A program made the position numbers and the translations under genes. From contig NZ_FQUC01000009.1 in NCBI RefSeq assembly GCF_900128985.1, positions 113,033 to 177,032 on the forward strand: a stretch of DNA of 64,000 nucleotides, given 5' to 3'. This DNA comes from Indolivaga macrotermitis (lineage in GTDB: Bacteria; Bacteroidota; Bacteroidia; Bacteroidales; Dysgonomonadaceae). The notes under the pieces were generated by a model. The model had not been told where the DNA came from. It did not search any database and saw nothing but the letters and a program-made list of their open reading frames with translations. Within the stretch, counting starts at the first letter, position 1. The number at the start of each line of letters is the position of its first letter. Below, piece after piece: positions 55,800 to 63,684 of this stretch.

Positions 55800-56347
55800 T
55801 ATCGTCTAAGGTCAGCCAATGTCTAACAGCAAGAAAGCATAAATAGAATACGTTTTCCTGCTTTTATTAGGAATAAAACCATTCATTCACAATACAGGTA
55901 GGTAGAACGAATATTTCATAGAATAAATTATTGATGTTCAATTATTCAAAATTCAAAAATTGTAATTAGTTTTCGTATAAACACACAATGATCAATTACC
56001 TCGTTATGTTACCTAATTATGCCAAATCATTGGGGTTTATAAGAAAACATTTACTAGCGTTGTTGTTTGATAGGAACTGAATCAATACAATTACGGCCGG
56101 CAGTAGTCTGTAGTGATTACAAGCTACTGCCTTTTATAAAATAACAAATCAGGTATTACTTTACAAAACTCTTTATTCTTATGAATTTTTACTATAACCA
56201 ACTAATTATATATAACATGAAAACATTAATAATGGAAATAACGTCAAAATTCGAGTGAGATATAAAACCTTTTTAAATAATATATCCGTTTATGACAAGA
56301 AGAATAACCAAACAAACTTATAAACAACTATTTATTAATACAAACTC
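55800..56347. other. 548-bp gene-free stretch with one strong hairpin
   Basis: No credible reading frame on either strand. A hairpin GGCAGTAG/CTACTGCC (56099-56106 with 56124-56131, inner TGTA/TACA) is followed by TTTTAT and resembles a terminator, though it lies 300 bp after the nearest stop. The rest is AT-rich leader DNA of the next gene. Possibly the remains of a deleted gene. Confidence 0.55.
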
Positions 56348-57076
56348 ATGAAAAGAAGATCAGTTTTAACGCTCATAGCGTTTATGTCTATCACATTGTT
56401 AGCATATAGTCAAGTGGGAATAAACACAGAGACACCCATTACAGCACTTGATATTAATGGAGATCTCCGGGTAGCCACTGTACCAACTAATACATCGTCA
56501 CAAAATGTTTTGGTATTAGGCATCAACAATGTAGTATCCCAAAATACGGTAGCAAATCTTATGGGGAGTGCATCAGGACTAAAATCATTTGTCCGGGCTG
56601 CGGGAGGTTCTTCTACTAGTCTTATCTCGTTAGCAACAGATATACTGACTGCCGGTTGGTTTCAGATTGCAATGCCAGTAGAAGATTTTGACATCAATAC
56701 CGATGTAACTACACGACCTAATGGAGACTATGATATAACTACCTCTGAATTTACAGCACCTGTTACGGGCTTGTATGAAATCTTTGTCCAATTCAAAACA
56801 TCGTCTGTTGTCTCGGCAGCAGAAGTAGGGGTCGGTATTTTCAAAAGAAATTCAGGTGCAACAGAGTTTACGCTGGTTGCCGAGGAGACATTTTTAAGTG
56901 TAAATGTATCTGTTCTAACAATAGACTTGGATGTATCTCCTCCCACCCGTAAAACGCAGACATTAGTACAACTCAATGCCGGGGATACGATTATCTTCGG
57001 AGCTAAAGTTCCTTTAGTTTCTGTAACCTTAGTGGGAGGAACAAATACTTATTTCACAATTAACCAAGTTAGATAA
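56348..57076 (+). CDS. secreted VGINT-type protein with C1q/TNF-like C-terminal domain
   Basis: 242 residues. Signal peptide MKRRSVLTLIAFMSITLLAY is followed by SQVGINTETPITALDING, as in the gene at 52769. The C-terminal half (about 115-242) reads like a C1q/TNF-type jelly-roll: SEFTAPVTGLYEIFVQF, then VGVGIFKRN, TLVQLNAGDTIIFGAKV and a last strand YFTINQVR. Such domains trimerise in secreted bacterial proteins, so it may form a stalk-and-head surface structure. The domain call is from pattern only. It stands alone, with long AT-rich DNA upstream. Confidence 0.78.
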   Translation: MKRRSVLTLIAFMSITLLAYSQVGINTETPITALDINGDLRVATVPTNTSSQNVLVLGINNVVSQNTVANLMGSASGLKSFVRAAGGSSTSLISLATDILTAGWFQIAMPVEDFDINTDVTTRPNGDYDITTSEFTAPVTGLYEIFVQFKTSSVVSAAEVGVGIFKRNSGATEFTLVAEETFLSVNVSVLTIDLDVSPPTRKTQTLVQLNAGDTIIFGAKVPLVSVTLVGGTNTYFTINQVR

Positions 57077-57202
57077 AGATGACACTGATTGTTATTAATG
57101 CTAATTTATTAAAGGATATGACTTTCAGTTGTGTCCTTTTTTATCTAAATAATAAAAAGAAACTGTTTTCTCTGTATTTTATTCCGAAATATAATGCTGG
57201 TT

Positions 57203-57343
57203 TTAAAACTTATACTTAATACCTAAGCTATGCCCCGTATCATTATTCCTGAAATCTCGTTGAAGCTGATACTCAATACCTAGATTATGATAGAAGAAGC
57301 CGCCTCCAACACTGACGATATCTAAAATCAAATGGCTGGTAAT
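57203..57343 (-). pseudogene. truncated duplicate of the membrane-anchored lysis-cassette protein
   Basis: The minus-strand translation DIVSVGGGFFYHNLGIEYQ...DTGHSLGIKYKF matches the last 40 residues of the intact protein at 62797-63381, with a few changes. Similarity at DNA level runs from 57203 to about 57343 and stops exactly where the dispersed repeat (AATAAATATGTAGTCG) begins. The upstream frame to 57427 is unrelated sequence. The missing 5' part was lost in that event. Confidence 0.8.
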
Positions 57344-57386
57344 AAATATGTAGTCGTTCGTAGTGATATAATGAAATGGTATATGG
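57341..57386 (+). repeat. dispersed repeat R1 near the recombinase
   Basis: Contains AATAAATATG, TAGTCGTTCGTAGTG and GATATAATGAAATGGTAT. The second word is identical in R3 (61309-61323). The third differs by one base from GATATAATGAAGTGGTAT in R2 (59920-59937). All three copies are in the same orientation. Confidence 0.75.
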
Positions 57387-57420
57387 AATAGAAAACCTCT
57401 CAGTTCATTCTGAGAGGTTA
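57386..57420 (-). terminator. terminator of the 105-residue hypothetical gene
   Basis: AACCTCTCAG (57394-57403) pairs with CTGAGAGGTT (57410-57419). On the minus strand it is followed by TTCTATTC after TTT. It lies downstream of the minus-strand gene ending at 57474. Confidence 0.75.
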
Positions 57421-57473
57421 GAATCATGGAATATTTACAAAAGGCAAGTTGAAAAATCTTTTAAACAATAAAA

Positions 57474-57791
57474 TTATTTGAGAAGATTATCTTTAATTAA
57501 AGATGATAATAAAACACGTTCATTGCATTCGCCTCTTAAGTAGTTTACGGCATGTCGAGCTATAGATTGTCCCTGTATTGATCTCAACTGATATATTCCA
57601 GCCTTTACAAAGTCAATATCTTTATTATTTAATATTTCTAAGGCTTTTAAATATCCATCTTTAGCATTTTTATTTGTGAGTCGATTCATTGAATTATTAG
57701 ATAAGCAATTACTGATAATAGATGTAACTAATTCTATATCTGAATCAGAAGCTACTATGGCATAAACAGACGAGCTTTTTTTATTGTACAT
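57474..57791 (-). CDS. hypothetical protein
   Basis: 105 residues, soluble, mostly helical by composition (MYNKKSSSVYAIVASDSDIE ... LSSLIKDNLLK). No signal peptide or known motif is visible. It lies between the decayed glucosaminidase gene and the truncated barrel gene on the same strand, with its own terminator. It may be a cargo gene of the island. It could also be a fragment of a longer protein. Function unknown. Confidence 0.55.
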   Translation of the reverse strand: MYNKKSSSVYAIVASDSDIELVTSIISNCLSNNSMNRLTNKNAKDGYLKALEILNNKDIDFVKAGIYQLRSIQGQSIARHAVNYLRGECNERVLLSSLIKDNLLK

Positions 57792-57885
57792 TGCTGATTT
57801 AATAAATGGAATACTAATCTTATTTTGAAAAGGTATGGTTATATTATGAGATATTCTATTTATTATAGTTAATTATAATGTAAGA

Positions 57886-57912
57886 TAAAAAAGCTGCTCT
57901 TCACAGAGCAGC
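57886..57912 (-). terminator. terminator of the decayed glucosaminidase gene
   Basis: GCTGCTCT (57893-57900) pairs with AGAGCAGC (57905-57912). On the minus strand six Ts follow. It is a well-formed terminator 40 bp past the relic's stop codon. Confidence 0.87.
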
Positions 57913-57951
57913 CATATTATATTTTAACAAGCAAAAATATGTTCTGGCTTT

Positions 57952-58310
57952 TCATATCCCATCCTGTTTTACAATATTTTCAACCATTTTAATCATAGAT
58001 GCCATTGTTTTGGCATAATTCGGATCAGTGCATACTTTGCCCTAGTATCATCCACTAACCTTTTTGCATATTTAGTAGGATCATTTCAATATGGTATGCA
58101 TCGGCATACATCGGTCTTTTCAATAGGCTTAAATGATCAGACAGGCAATCTTCGAGATTGGGATATACACGAAAGTGTCTTTTTACTGAGTACCTGTATT
58201 TACCATTGTCAATGGGAGTAATGGATAATACTTCTTCAGGTGCTTTAAACTTCACATTGGAAGTGGATAAACTACGTCGAGGAAAGAATTCCGAAGCTGT
58301 ATAATACGAC
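57952..58310 (-). pseudogene. decayed glucosaminidase-type (GH73/FlgJ-like) cell-wall hydrolase
   Basis: Minus-strand fragments spell the C-terminal part of a GH73 glucosaminidase in three frames. Frame one reads GKYRYSVKRHFRVYPNLEDC...SDHLSLLKRPMYADAYHIE. After a shift DPTKYAKRLVDDT follows. After a second shift TDPNYAKTMASMIKMVENIV reaches a TGA at 57954. The FR.YP..ED...DH..LL and TDPxYAK motifs are typical. The catalytic N-terminal half is absent, and a 66-codon frame (GTG at 58255) is only one piece. The fine terminator downstream shows it was once a real gene, probably a phage or island lysin. Confidence 0.75.
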
Positions 58311-58331
58311 TATCGAAAGTTACAATTAAAA

Positions 58332-58374
58332 AATAAAAGACAATATAACCAACTGATTTATATTGTCTTTTATT
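58332..58374. terminator. bidirectional terminator-like hairpin upstream of the recombinase
   Basis: A 17-bp perfect inverted repeat (58332-58348 with 58358-58374) ends in TCTTTTATT on the plus strand and is A-rich on the other side. It isolates the recombinase gene from upstream transcription. The remaining 58375-58521 holds no gene. Confidence 0.8.
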
Positions 58375-58521
58375 AAAATAATGTACACACGAGGGGAGCA
58401 CTGAAAATGCAACAGGCAAGATATAAGTATTGCAAAAAGCTATTTATATAGAATGAATTATTAACTGTGAAATTGATTTTATATCTTTATTTCACCAAAC
58501 GTTCCAAAGAAAGTTCCAAAT

Positions 58522-59892
58522 ATGACAGAAGCTATTCCTTTCCTTATTGACAAAAGAAAAGACAAAACATCAATACAATTTATAGTTAGAATTAAAGGGC
58601 AAAGACTACGATTTGTACCTGGTATAACTATCGAAACGAAATATTGGATTGATAATGTCCGTTGGTGCAAAGAAAATAAACAATACCCTGAAGGATATTT
58701 GAATAATATCCAGATAAAAAAATATAAAGAGATAATAGAAAATGTTATAGCTGAATTCCAATCTAATTTAATTCTTCCTACTCAACAATCTTTTAAAGAT
58801 GCCATTGTAAAACGTATTGACGAAATTAATATGCTTGAAGGTGGAGTGATATCAGATGAAAAACAAAAAGAGATAGATGTTCAACAGAAACTTCAGCTTT
58901 TTATCCCTTTTGCCGAATCTTATAAAGAATCCAGCGATAAGAGTATTAGTACAAAGAAAGGATATCAGACCACAATCAATAAACTAAAGGAATATGAAAG
59001 TCACATCGGCGTAAATTTGAAATTTGAAGATATTGATATCTCATTCTACAACAAACTCAAACAATACCTGATCAATAAAGATCATTCAAAGAACTATATA
59101 GGCGGTCTGTTTAAGAATATTATTCTTTTTATGGGAGAAGCAAAAGCGCAAGGTTTGTGTAAATTTGAAAAGCCCAGAGGTTTTACGGTCGAAAGAGAAG
59201 ATGGAGATTCAATATCTTTATCTATAGAAGAAATAAAGAAAATTCATGATGTTGTGTTTACCGAAGATCTAGTAAAGAAACATTTTCCTGATTTACGACC
59301 TCAAAATATGTCCCGCAAATTAAAAAGTCTCAATATTGAACGAGACCGATTTATAATAGGGTATTGTACAGCTCTGAGAATATCAGATTATTCACGTGTA
59401 AATGATTATGATTTAGATGATGGCTTAATTTCTATATGGACACGGAAAAAAGATAAAAAAGTTTACGTGCCAATGCACTATTATTTGAAAGATATTATTG
59501 CAAGATATGGAGGTTTAACATTACCTAAAATATCAAGTCAGAAACATAATGAGCAATTAAAAGATATTTGTAAGATTGCCGGTATAAATGATCCCGTAAA
59601 GAAAACGATCACTAAAGGAGGTGTTCGAATAGAAGAGGTTAAAGAAAAATATAATCTTGTTTCGAGCCATACAGCCAGAAGATCCGGAGCGACTAATATG
59701 TATCGAAATGGAATAGATCTACTTTACATATCCAGATTGTTGGGGCATTCTAAAATTGAGCAAACGGTGAAATACTTAAAAATAACCACTAAGGAATTAG
59801 CTATTAGCTTAAAAGATAATCCGTATTTCTCAGGCAAAAAAGTAATATCTGATATGTCGGTATTACTGGAGGGAGAGAAAAAGAAAAAATAA
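58522..59892 (+). CDS. tyrosine recombinase/integrase (Bacteroidota phage or island type)
   Basis: 456 residues. Domain order is an N-terminal arm-binding part (1-110), a SAM-like core-binding domain (about 125-225; SYKESSDKSISTKKGYQTTI) and the catalytic domain (about 235-440). The catalytic set is complete: Arg in YCTALRISDYSRV, HxxR in SSHTARRSGATN, His in LLGHSKIEQTVKYL, and the nucleophile Tyr in the same segment. Such enzymes move prophages and islands or invert DNA. A dispersed repeat (R2) begins exactly at its stop codon. No tRNA gene that could serve as attachment site is nearby. Confidence 0.93.
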   Translation: MTEAIPFLIDKRKDKTSIQFIVRIKGQRLRFVPGITIETKYWIDNVRWCKENKQYPEGYLNNIQIKKYKEIIENVIAEFQSNLILPTQQSFKDAIVKRIDEINMLEGGVISDEKQKEIDVQQKLQLFIPFAESYKESSDKSISTKKGYQTTINKLKEYESHIGVNLKFEDIDISFYNKLKQYLINKDHSKNYIGGLFKNIILFMGEAKAQGLCKFEKPRGFTVEREDGDSISLSIEEIKKIHDVVFTEDLVKKHFPDLRPQNMSRKLKSLNIERDRFIIGYCTALRISDYSRVNDYDLDDGLISIWTRKKDKKVYVPMHYYLKDIIARYGGLTLPKISSQKHNEQLKDICKIAGINDPVKKTITKGGVRIEEVKEKYNLVSSHTARRSGATNMYRNGIDLLYISRLLGHSKIEQTVKYLKITTKELAISLKDNPYFSGKKVISDMSVLLEGEKKKK

Positions 59893-59957
59893 ATATGTTG
59901 TCGTGTGAAAGAAGCTATTGATATAATGAAGTGGTATCTGTGATAGTTTAACACGAT
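59889..59957 (+). repeat. dispersed repeat R2 at the recombinase stop codon
   Basis: Begins AATAAATATGTTGTCGTGTG and overlaps the recombinase TAA. It carries GATATAATGAAGTGGTAT, nearly identical to R1, and AAAGAAGCTATTGATATAAT, matching R3 at 16 of 20 positions. It can fold into a long imperfect hairpin (TCGTGTGAAA with TTTAACACGA; inner CTAT/ATAG and GATA/TATC). Confidence 0.75.
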
Positions 59958-60078
59958 AATGTGTAGTATTTTAACGTTAAAAGTTGTTGAAAAAGCCGAT
60001 ATTCACAGATCAGCGAAATAGAATATCTCAAGCTTTCTTCTTACATTTGGGGTTTAGTAATAACACAAAATTTATAGT

Positions 60079-60936
60079 ATGAAAAAGACTCTCTTTTCGA
60101 TCTTTTGTTTAGGCTTTTCTTTCTTCTCTTATTCGCAAGATAATTATTTTAAATATAATGGTGTGGCTGATGTATTGTTACGATACCAACCTAATGGTAG
60201 TGGAGGTAGAGCTTTAGTGCATGATTCGAATAATTCTTTGACAATAAACTACAACAATGATTTTGCTGGAGGAGTGAGAGTTATGAGCGACTTAAATATA
60301 TTTCAAAATCTATTCATAGGAAATAGTGTCGGAATAGGGACGTATACGCCAACACATAGACTAGAAGTAAATGGGAATATAAAATCAAGTAATCTTATAA
60401 TACCACTTGACGGTAGACTCTCTATTAATCTAGCTGATAATTTTACATATCAAAATAAATCCATTGGGCATTATTCTTTTGCATGGGTATATGACTCATG
60501 GAAAAGTGGTGCTGCTACTTTATGGCAAAGTGCATATTCTGGAATTAAATTTTTTACTGCTGGACAATATCGAATGGGAATTAATTCAGAAGGCAATGTC
60601 GGCATCGGCACAGATAACCCCCAAAACAAACTAGATGTTCTCGGAACGATCCGTGCGACTGAAGTAAAAGTAGAGACAGGTTGGGCTGACTTCGTATTCG
60701 ATAAAGATTATAAACTACCGACACTTCAGGAAGTGGAAAACCATATCAACGAACACAAACACCTGCCAGATATTCCATCAGAAGCGGAAGTCAAAGAAAA
60801 CGGAGTGAGTTTAGGTGAAATGCAAGCTAAGTTATTACAGAAGATCGAGGAGTTGACTTTATACGTAATTAAGCAGGATAAAACAATAAAAGAGCAAGGA
60901 GAACTGATACAGGAATTAAAAAGTAAATTGGAGTAG
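60079..60936 (+). CDS. secreted tail-fibre-like protein with VGIGT repeats
   Basis: 285 residues. Signal peptide MKKTLFSIFCLGFSFFSYSQ. Two stalk-type units, SVGIGTYTPTHRLEVNG (about 95) and NVGIGTDNPQNKLDVLG (about 175), are followed by the widespread Bacteroidota C-terminal segment ADFVFDKDYKLPTLQEVENH ... HLPDIPSEAEV. A short coiled coil (about 250-285; YVIKQDKTIKEQGELIQELK) ends it. Probably a trimeric surface fibre. A -7 box TACATTTG lies at 60042-60049 and a small terminator follows. It sits between repeats R2 and R3. Confidence 0.85.
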   Translation: MKKTLFSIFCLGFSFFSYSQDNYFKYNGVADVLLRYQPNGSGGRALVHDSNNSLTINYNNDFAGGVRVMSDLNIFQNLFIGNSVGIGTYTPTHRLEVNGNIKSSNLIIPLDGRLSINLADNFTYQNKSIGHYSFAWVYDSWKSGAATLWQSAYSGIKFFTAGQYRMGINSEGNVGIGTDNPQNKLDVLGTIRATEVKVETGWADFVFDKDYKLPTLQEVENHINEHKHLPDIPSEAEVKENGVSLGEMQAKLLQKIEELTLYVIKQDKTIKEQGELIQELKSKLE

Positions 60937-60943
60937 GAAAGAA

Positions 60944-60975
60944 AAGCCTCCGGAGAGGCTTAAGGTTTAATTAAT
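60944..60975 (+). terminator. terminator-like hairpin after the fibre gene
   Basis: AAGCCTC (60944-60950), a 4-nt loop and GAGGCTT (60955-60961), then AAGGTTTAATT. The T-tract is weak. Confidence 0.6.
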
Positions 60976-61067
60976 ATATTTATTAAAATAAATATTGAAT
61001 GCTATAATGGAATACACACTTAATATATCCACTTTTTGTATTTTTGCCAGAGCTAATAAAAACAACC

Positions 61068-61235
61068 ATGAAACTAAAAGATTTATCTATTGCAGATTTA
61101 AAATCCCTATATGATCTTCTAGACCAGAAACGGGAATACTTGGAACATGACGAAGTAGCAGGCCGGATGAAAATTGTAAAGCTAAAAGAAGCTGTTTATT
61201 CAGAGTTATGTGACCGGGTTAAAGAATTAATTTAG
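61068..61235 (+). CDS. small hypothetical helical protein
   Basis: 55 residues from the ATG at 61068 (MKLKDLSIADLKSLYDLLDQ...). An alternative TTG at 61044 is less likely because the -7-like TATTTTTG (61039-61046) covers it. It is strongly helical and charged, with no membrane segment. It is followed by a T-rich hairpin (about 61237-61274) and by repeat R3. Not recognised. Regular amphipathic heptads and a clean leader make it look like a real small gene. Confidence 0.6.
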   Translation: MKLKDLSIADLKSLYDLLDQKREYLEHDEVAGRMKIVKLKEAVYSELCDRVKELI

Positions 61236-61289
61236 AATAAAAAGGTGCAAGTAGATTTGTTTGTACTTTTTTTGTTAACCTCCGTTAAG

Positions 61290-61342
61290 CAAATAAATAT
61301 ATATATATAGTCGTTCGTAGTGTAAAAGAGGTTATTGGTATA
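61290..61342 (+). repeat. dispersed repeat R3
   Basis: AATAAATAT, then TAGTCGTTCGTAGTG (identical to R1) and AAAGAGGTTATTGGTATAAT (similar to R2). It combines parts seen separately in R1 and R2, so the three derive from one longer unit of about 65 bp. Confidence 0.72.
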
Positions 61343-61396
61343 ATTTATAATAAAAAAGCCAGATAGAATTCTATCTGGCTTTTTTATTATAAATTA
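61341..61396. terminator. perfect 56-bp palindrome, bidirectional terminator
   Basis: Two 28-bp arms meet at GAATTC without a loop. The inner stem AAAAAAGCCAGATAG/CTATCTGGCTTTTTT makes an efficient terminator in both directions. Confidence 0.9.
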
Positions 61397-61564
61397 ATAT
61401 TATAGTTAACATACTCAAGCTTATCCTTGAGTGTCATCCTCATTTGGATAATTGAAAAACACGGTTGTTATTTTCATAATAGTCGCTTTTTAGTTTCATT
61501 TGTGATACAAATATAACTAAATTAAAGCCATATATGTTTTTAATTTAGTATTTTTTTTGAATTC

Positions 61565-62500
61565 TTAATTCTTTTCTTTTAAAGATATTACGTATCCTTG
61601 ATTTGGCAAAATCAGTTCTTTATATTTCATAGTAAAGCTATTGTTCTTATGGGTTTGAGATTTGAAGTCTGCTACAGTTCCACGACTGATAAAACATGCA
61701 CATATATCATCCGGGTAACTGAATTTGACTGTTAGTTTATTTATTAGAAATAGAGCTTTAAAACAAATAGTGAAATCTTTTTCAAGAGAATATTTTTTTT
61801 CGACGGTTTTAGATATTTCATATTTTGTCTCACCTTCTAGCTCTATTATATGCTGAAAAAAATGACATCCATTACTTACTTCACTATTTACACTAATAAC
61901 ATTAGCTGGCTTACCATTTACAATATAATTATCAACTTTTACGTGATAATCGGCTTCATCTAACCCTCCAACTTCTATCCAGCTCTTGAGGGGGAATTGA
62001 AATTTATCTTTAGTCTCTGCTATAAGGTCGAATGTTATATTGGATTTTGTTATTATAGTATTTTTGTCTTTTTCAGCCCATGTAAGTTCTATGTCTATTT
62101 CATAATCATTGTAGTAACTTACATTGTTCACGGGTAAGTATGAATTCATTATTATGGCTAATAAATCTTTGCTAATAGATGGAAATTTAGATTTAAATAA
62201 AGCCTTTGTTACATTTTCCCATATTATCGGTAAATCCTTACGTTTATTTATAAACTCTTTAGCATAGATAATTTGTTCTAAATCAGATTTGAATACTCCT
62301 GCTAGTTGTGCAACATTTGTTAAGTAGCCTAATATCACACCAATTACAAGTATGTCTCCCATTTTTATAACAATTTCTTTCCATATAGTTCCTGAGTCTA
62401 TTTGGAAATAACCAATAAAATAGAGGAAGATACCTATAATTAGGAAGATCCAGGCTGAACCTGTTTTTAAAAATTGAGCAGATAATAAATCTTTTTTCAT
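61565..62500 (-). CDS. hypothetical protein with two N-terminal membrane helices
   Basis: 311 residues. Two hydrophobic segments (about 14-33 and 44-66) are followed by a soluble part (about 75-311) predicted to be cytoplasmic and beta-rich. It ends in LILPNQGYVISLKEKN. Not recognised. The layout of two helices plus a cytoplasmic sensor or effector domain, in an integrase-linked segment, is shared by many phage-defence effectors. No partner gene of a known system is beside it, so this is only a possibility. It is monocistronic between long AT-rich gaps. Confidence 0.7.
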   Translation of the reverse strand: MKKDLLSAQFLKTGSAWIFLIIGIFLYFIGYFQIDSGTIWKEIVIKMGDILVIGVILGYLTNVAQLAGVFKSDLEQIIYAKEFINKRKDLPIIWENVTKALFKSKFPSISKDLLAIIMNSYLPVNNVSYYNDYEIDIELTWAEKDKNTIITKSNITFDLIAETKDKFQFPLKSWIEVGGLDEADYHVKVDNYIVNGKPANVISVNSEVSNGCHFFQHIIELEGETKYEISKTVEKKYSLEKDFTICFKALFLINKLTVKFSYPDDICACFISRGTVADFKSQTHKNNSFTMKYKELILPNQGYVISLKEKN

Positions 62501-62796
62501 TTTAGTGTTAAGATTAAAATAATGTGCAAAATAAACACAATTTTCATTAAAATATAATATTCTGCATCATAAAATTCAATGAATTTATATAACACTATTT
62601 CTACATCTCACAATAAGTATTATTCCAGCTATTAATGAGCATATTACAATAATCCAGATACTCACTTTATGATAAAAGCCTATATGTTATTCACCCAAAT
62701 ATGCCATGCGTCCATCCGCCCCTCTTATTTGCAGTTATTTCCGTATATTTATGGAATGTTGTTCATCAAGCTCTTTTTGTTTGATGAACAACATTC
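62501..62796. other. intergenic stretch with a 16-bp-arm hairpin
   Basis: No gene. The hairpin GAATGTTGTTCATCAA (62754-62769) with 62781-62796 abuts the stop codon of the minus-strand gene at 62797 and probably ends its transcript, although the minus-strand T-tract is poor. Confidence 0.6.
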
Positions 62797-63381
62797 TTAA
62801 AACCTATATTTAATACCTAAGCTATGCCCGGTGTCATTATATCTAAAATCTCTTTGAAACTGATATTCAATTCCGAAGTTATGATAAAAGAATCCACCTC
62901 CAACACTGGCAATATCTAAAGTCGAATAGCCGGCAGATGCAAAAGGTTGAAATACTTTTGCTTTGGTTATAGTTGTCACCTTCTGCATAGGTGTGAAAGT
63001 GTAACTAAAATTCGATAATTTGTTATTCTGAACCGTAATATCGTACAAAAACTTCCCGTTTTCGTTATTAAAAACTATATCAGCATATTTTCTCTCTATA
63101 TTCCAATCGTCGATCGTAGCGTCTTTTGATTTGATAGTATCGATCTCTGACGTCTCTTTGCCTGTCTGATCTTTCTTGTAAACAGGTACCAGCTTTTCTT
63201 TATCCGCTTTCTTCTCGGAGTATGGAGCAGGGATATAAACCGTATCGGTTATAGTTTCTCCCTTTACATACTTTGTTTCCGTTTTAAATTCATCCGGTTT
63301 TTGTATAAGATACATCAAAGCACAACCGGAAAAAAAAGCAAAAAAAGCAACGGTCAAATAAATTTTTATAGTTCGTTTCAT
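62797..63381 (-). CDS. membrane-anchored protein with barrel-like C-terminus (candidate spanin-like)
   Basis: 194 residues from the ATG at 63381 (an ATG 7 codons upstream at 63402 is also possible). An N-terminal membrane helix (about 6-26; LTVAFFAFFSGCALMYLI) is followed by a polar linker with Lys/Asp and then beta-rich sequence. It ends DTGHSLGIKYRF with a terminal Phe like outer-membrane strands. The protein could bridge the inner membrane to the outer layer, as spanins do, but this is inference. A truncated copy lies at 57203. It is last in a run of four minus-strand genes that begins with a GH19 hydrolase. Confidence 0.75.
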   Translation of the reverse strand: MKRTIKIYLTVAFFAFFSGCALMYLIQKPDEFKTETKYVKGETITDTVYIPAPYSEKKADKEKLVPVYKKDQTGKETSEIDTIKSKDATIDDWNIERKYADIVFNNENGKFLYDITVQNNKLSNFSYTFTPMQKVTTITKAKVFQPFASAGYSTLDIASVGGGFFYHNFGIEYQFQRDFRYNDTGHSLGIKYRF

Positions 63382-63498
63382 ATTATCGAATTTTTTATAC
63401 ATTTGAACCTCAAATTTATTAGTGTAAGTGAATAAAGAATTTTCACAAAAGTGTGTTTTAGTGGAACAGAGTTGTAGTGATACAATTCTGTTTTCTTT

Positions 63499-63684
63499 TC
63501 ATAATCTTGTTTTTATTCCGGTTGTATAATTATATTTATATCCTAGAATAGATAATGCAATTACACTATATTCATAATGATAATCACAAGGTATATCTTT
63601 AATCCTGCTTACTCCATATTTAGACAATGAATACCTAATCCATTCCCTAGCCCACTGTTTAGCTTTACGCCTCTTTAATCGCAT
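63499..63684 (-). CDS. small basic hypothetical protein
   Basis: 61 residues beginning MRLKRRKAKQWAREWIRYSL, strongly basic at the N-terminus, with a moderately hydrophobic centre (SVIALSILGYKYNY). It overlaps the small lipoprotein gene by 10 bp, which argues for a real, coupled gene. Not recognised. Possibly part of the lysis-like cassette. Confidence 0.55.
   Translation of the reverse strand: MRLKRRKAKQWAREWIRYSLSKYGVSRIKDIPCDYHYEYSVIALSILGYKYNYTTGIKTRL

Larger units (their letters stand above)
61236..61564. other. intergenic stretch with repeat R3, a long palindrome and a possible small minus-strand unit
   Basis: No gene above 60 codons. Repeat R3 (61290-61342) contains TAGTCGTTCGTAGTG. 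It is followed by a perfect palindrome with 28-bp arms (61341-61396). On the minus strand a -7 box TATATTTG (61515-61508) precedes two overlapping tiny frames. MKLKSDYYENNNRVFQLSK is at 61499-61440 and MKITTVFFNYPNEDDTQG is at 61477-61421. The palindrome could terminate such a transcript. Confidence 0.5.

Noticed and set aside
57203..57427. A complete 74-residue gene
   Set aside because: Only the last 47 codons resemble the intact relative; the upstream part is repeat R1 and terminator sequence, so it is a truncated copy.
58055..58255. A genuine 66-residue small protein
   Set aside because: It has a GTG start with family-like sequence continuing upstream in frame, and its similarity continues in other frames downstream; it is one piece of the decayed hydrolase.
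58375..58521. tRNA gene as attachment site for the recombinase
   Set aside because: No T-loop-like or acceptor-stem pairing found here or within the flanking gaps.
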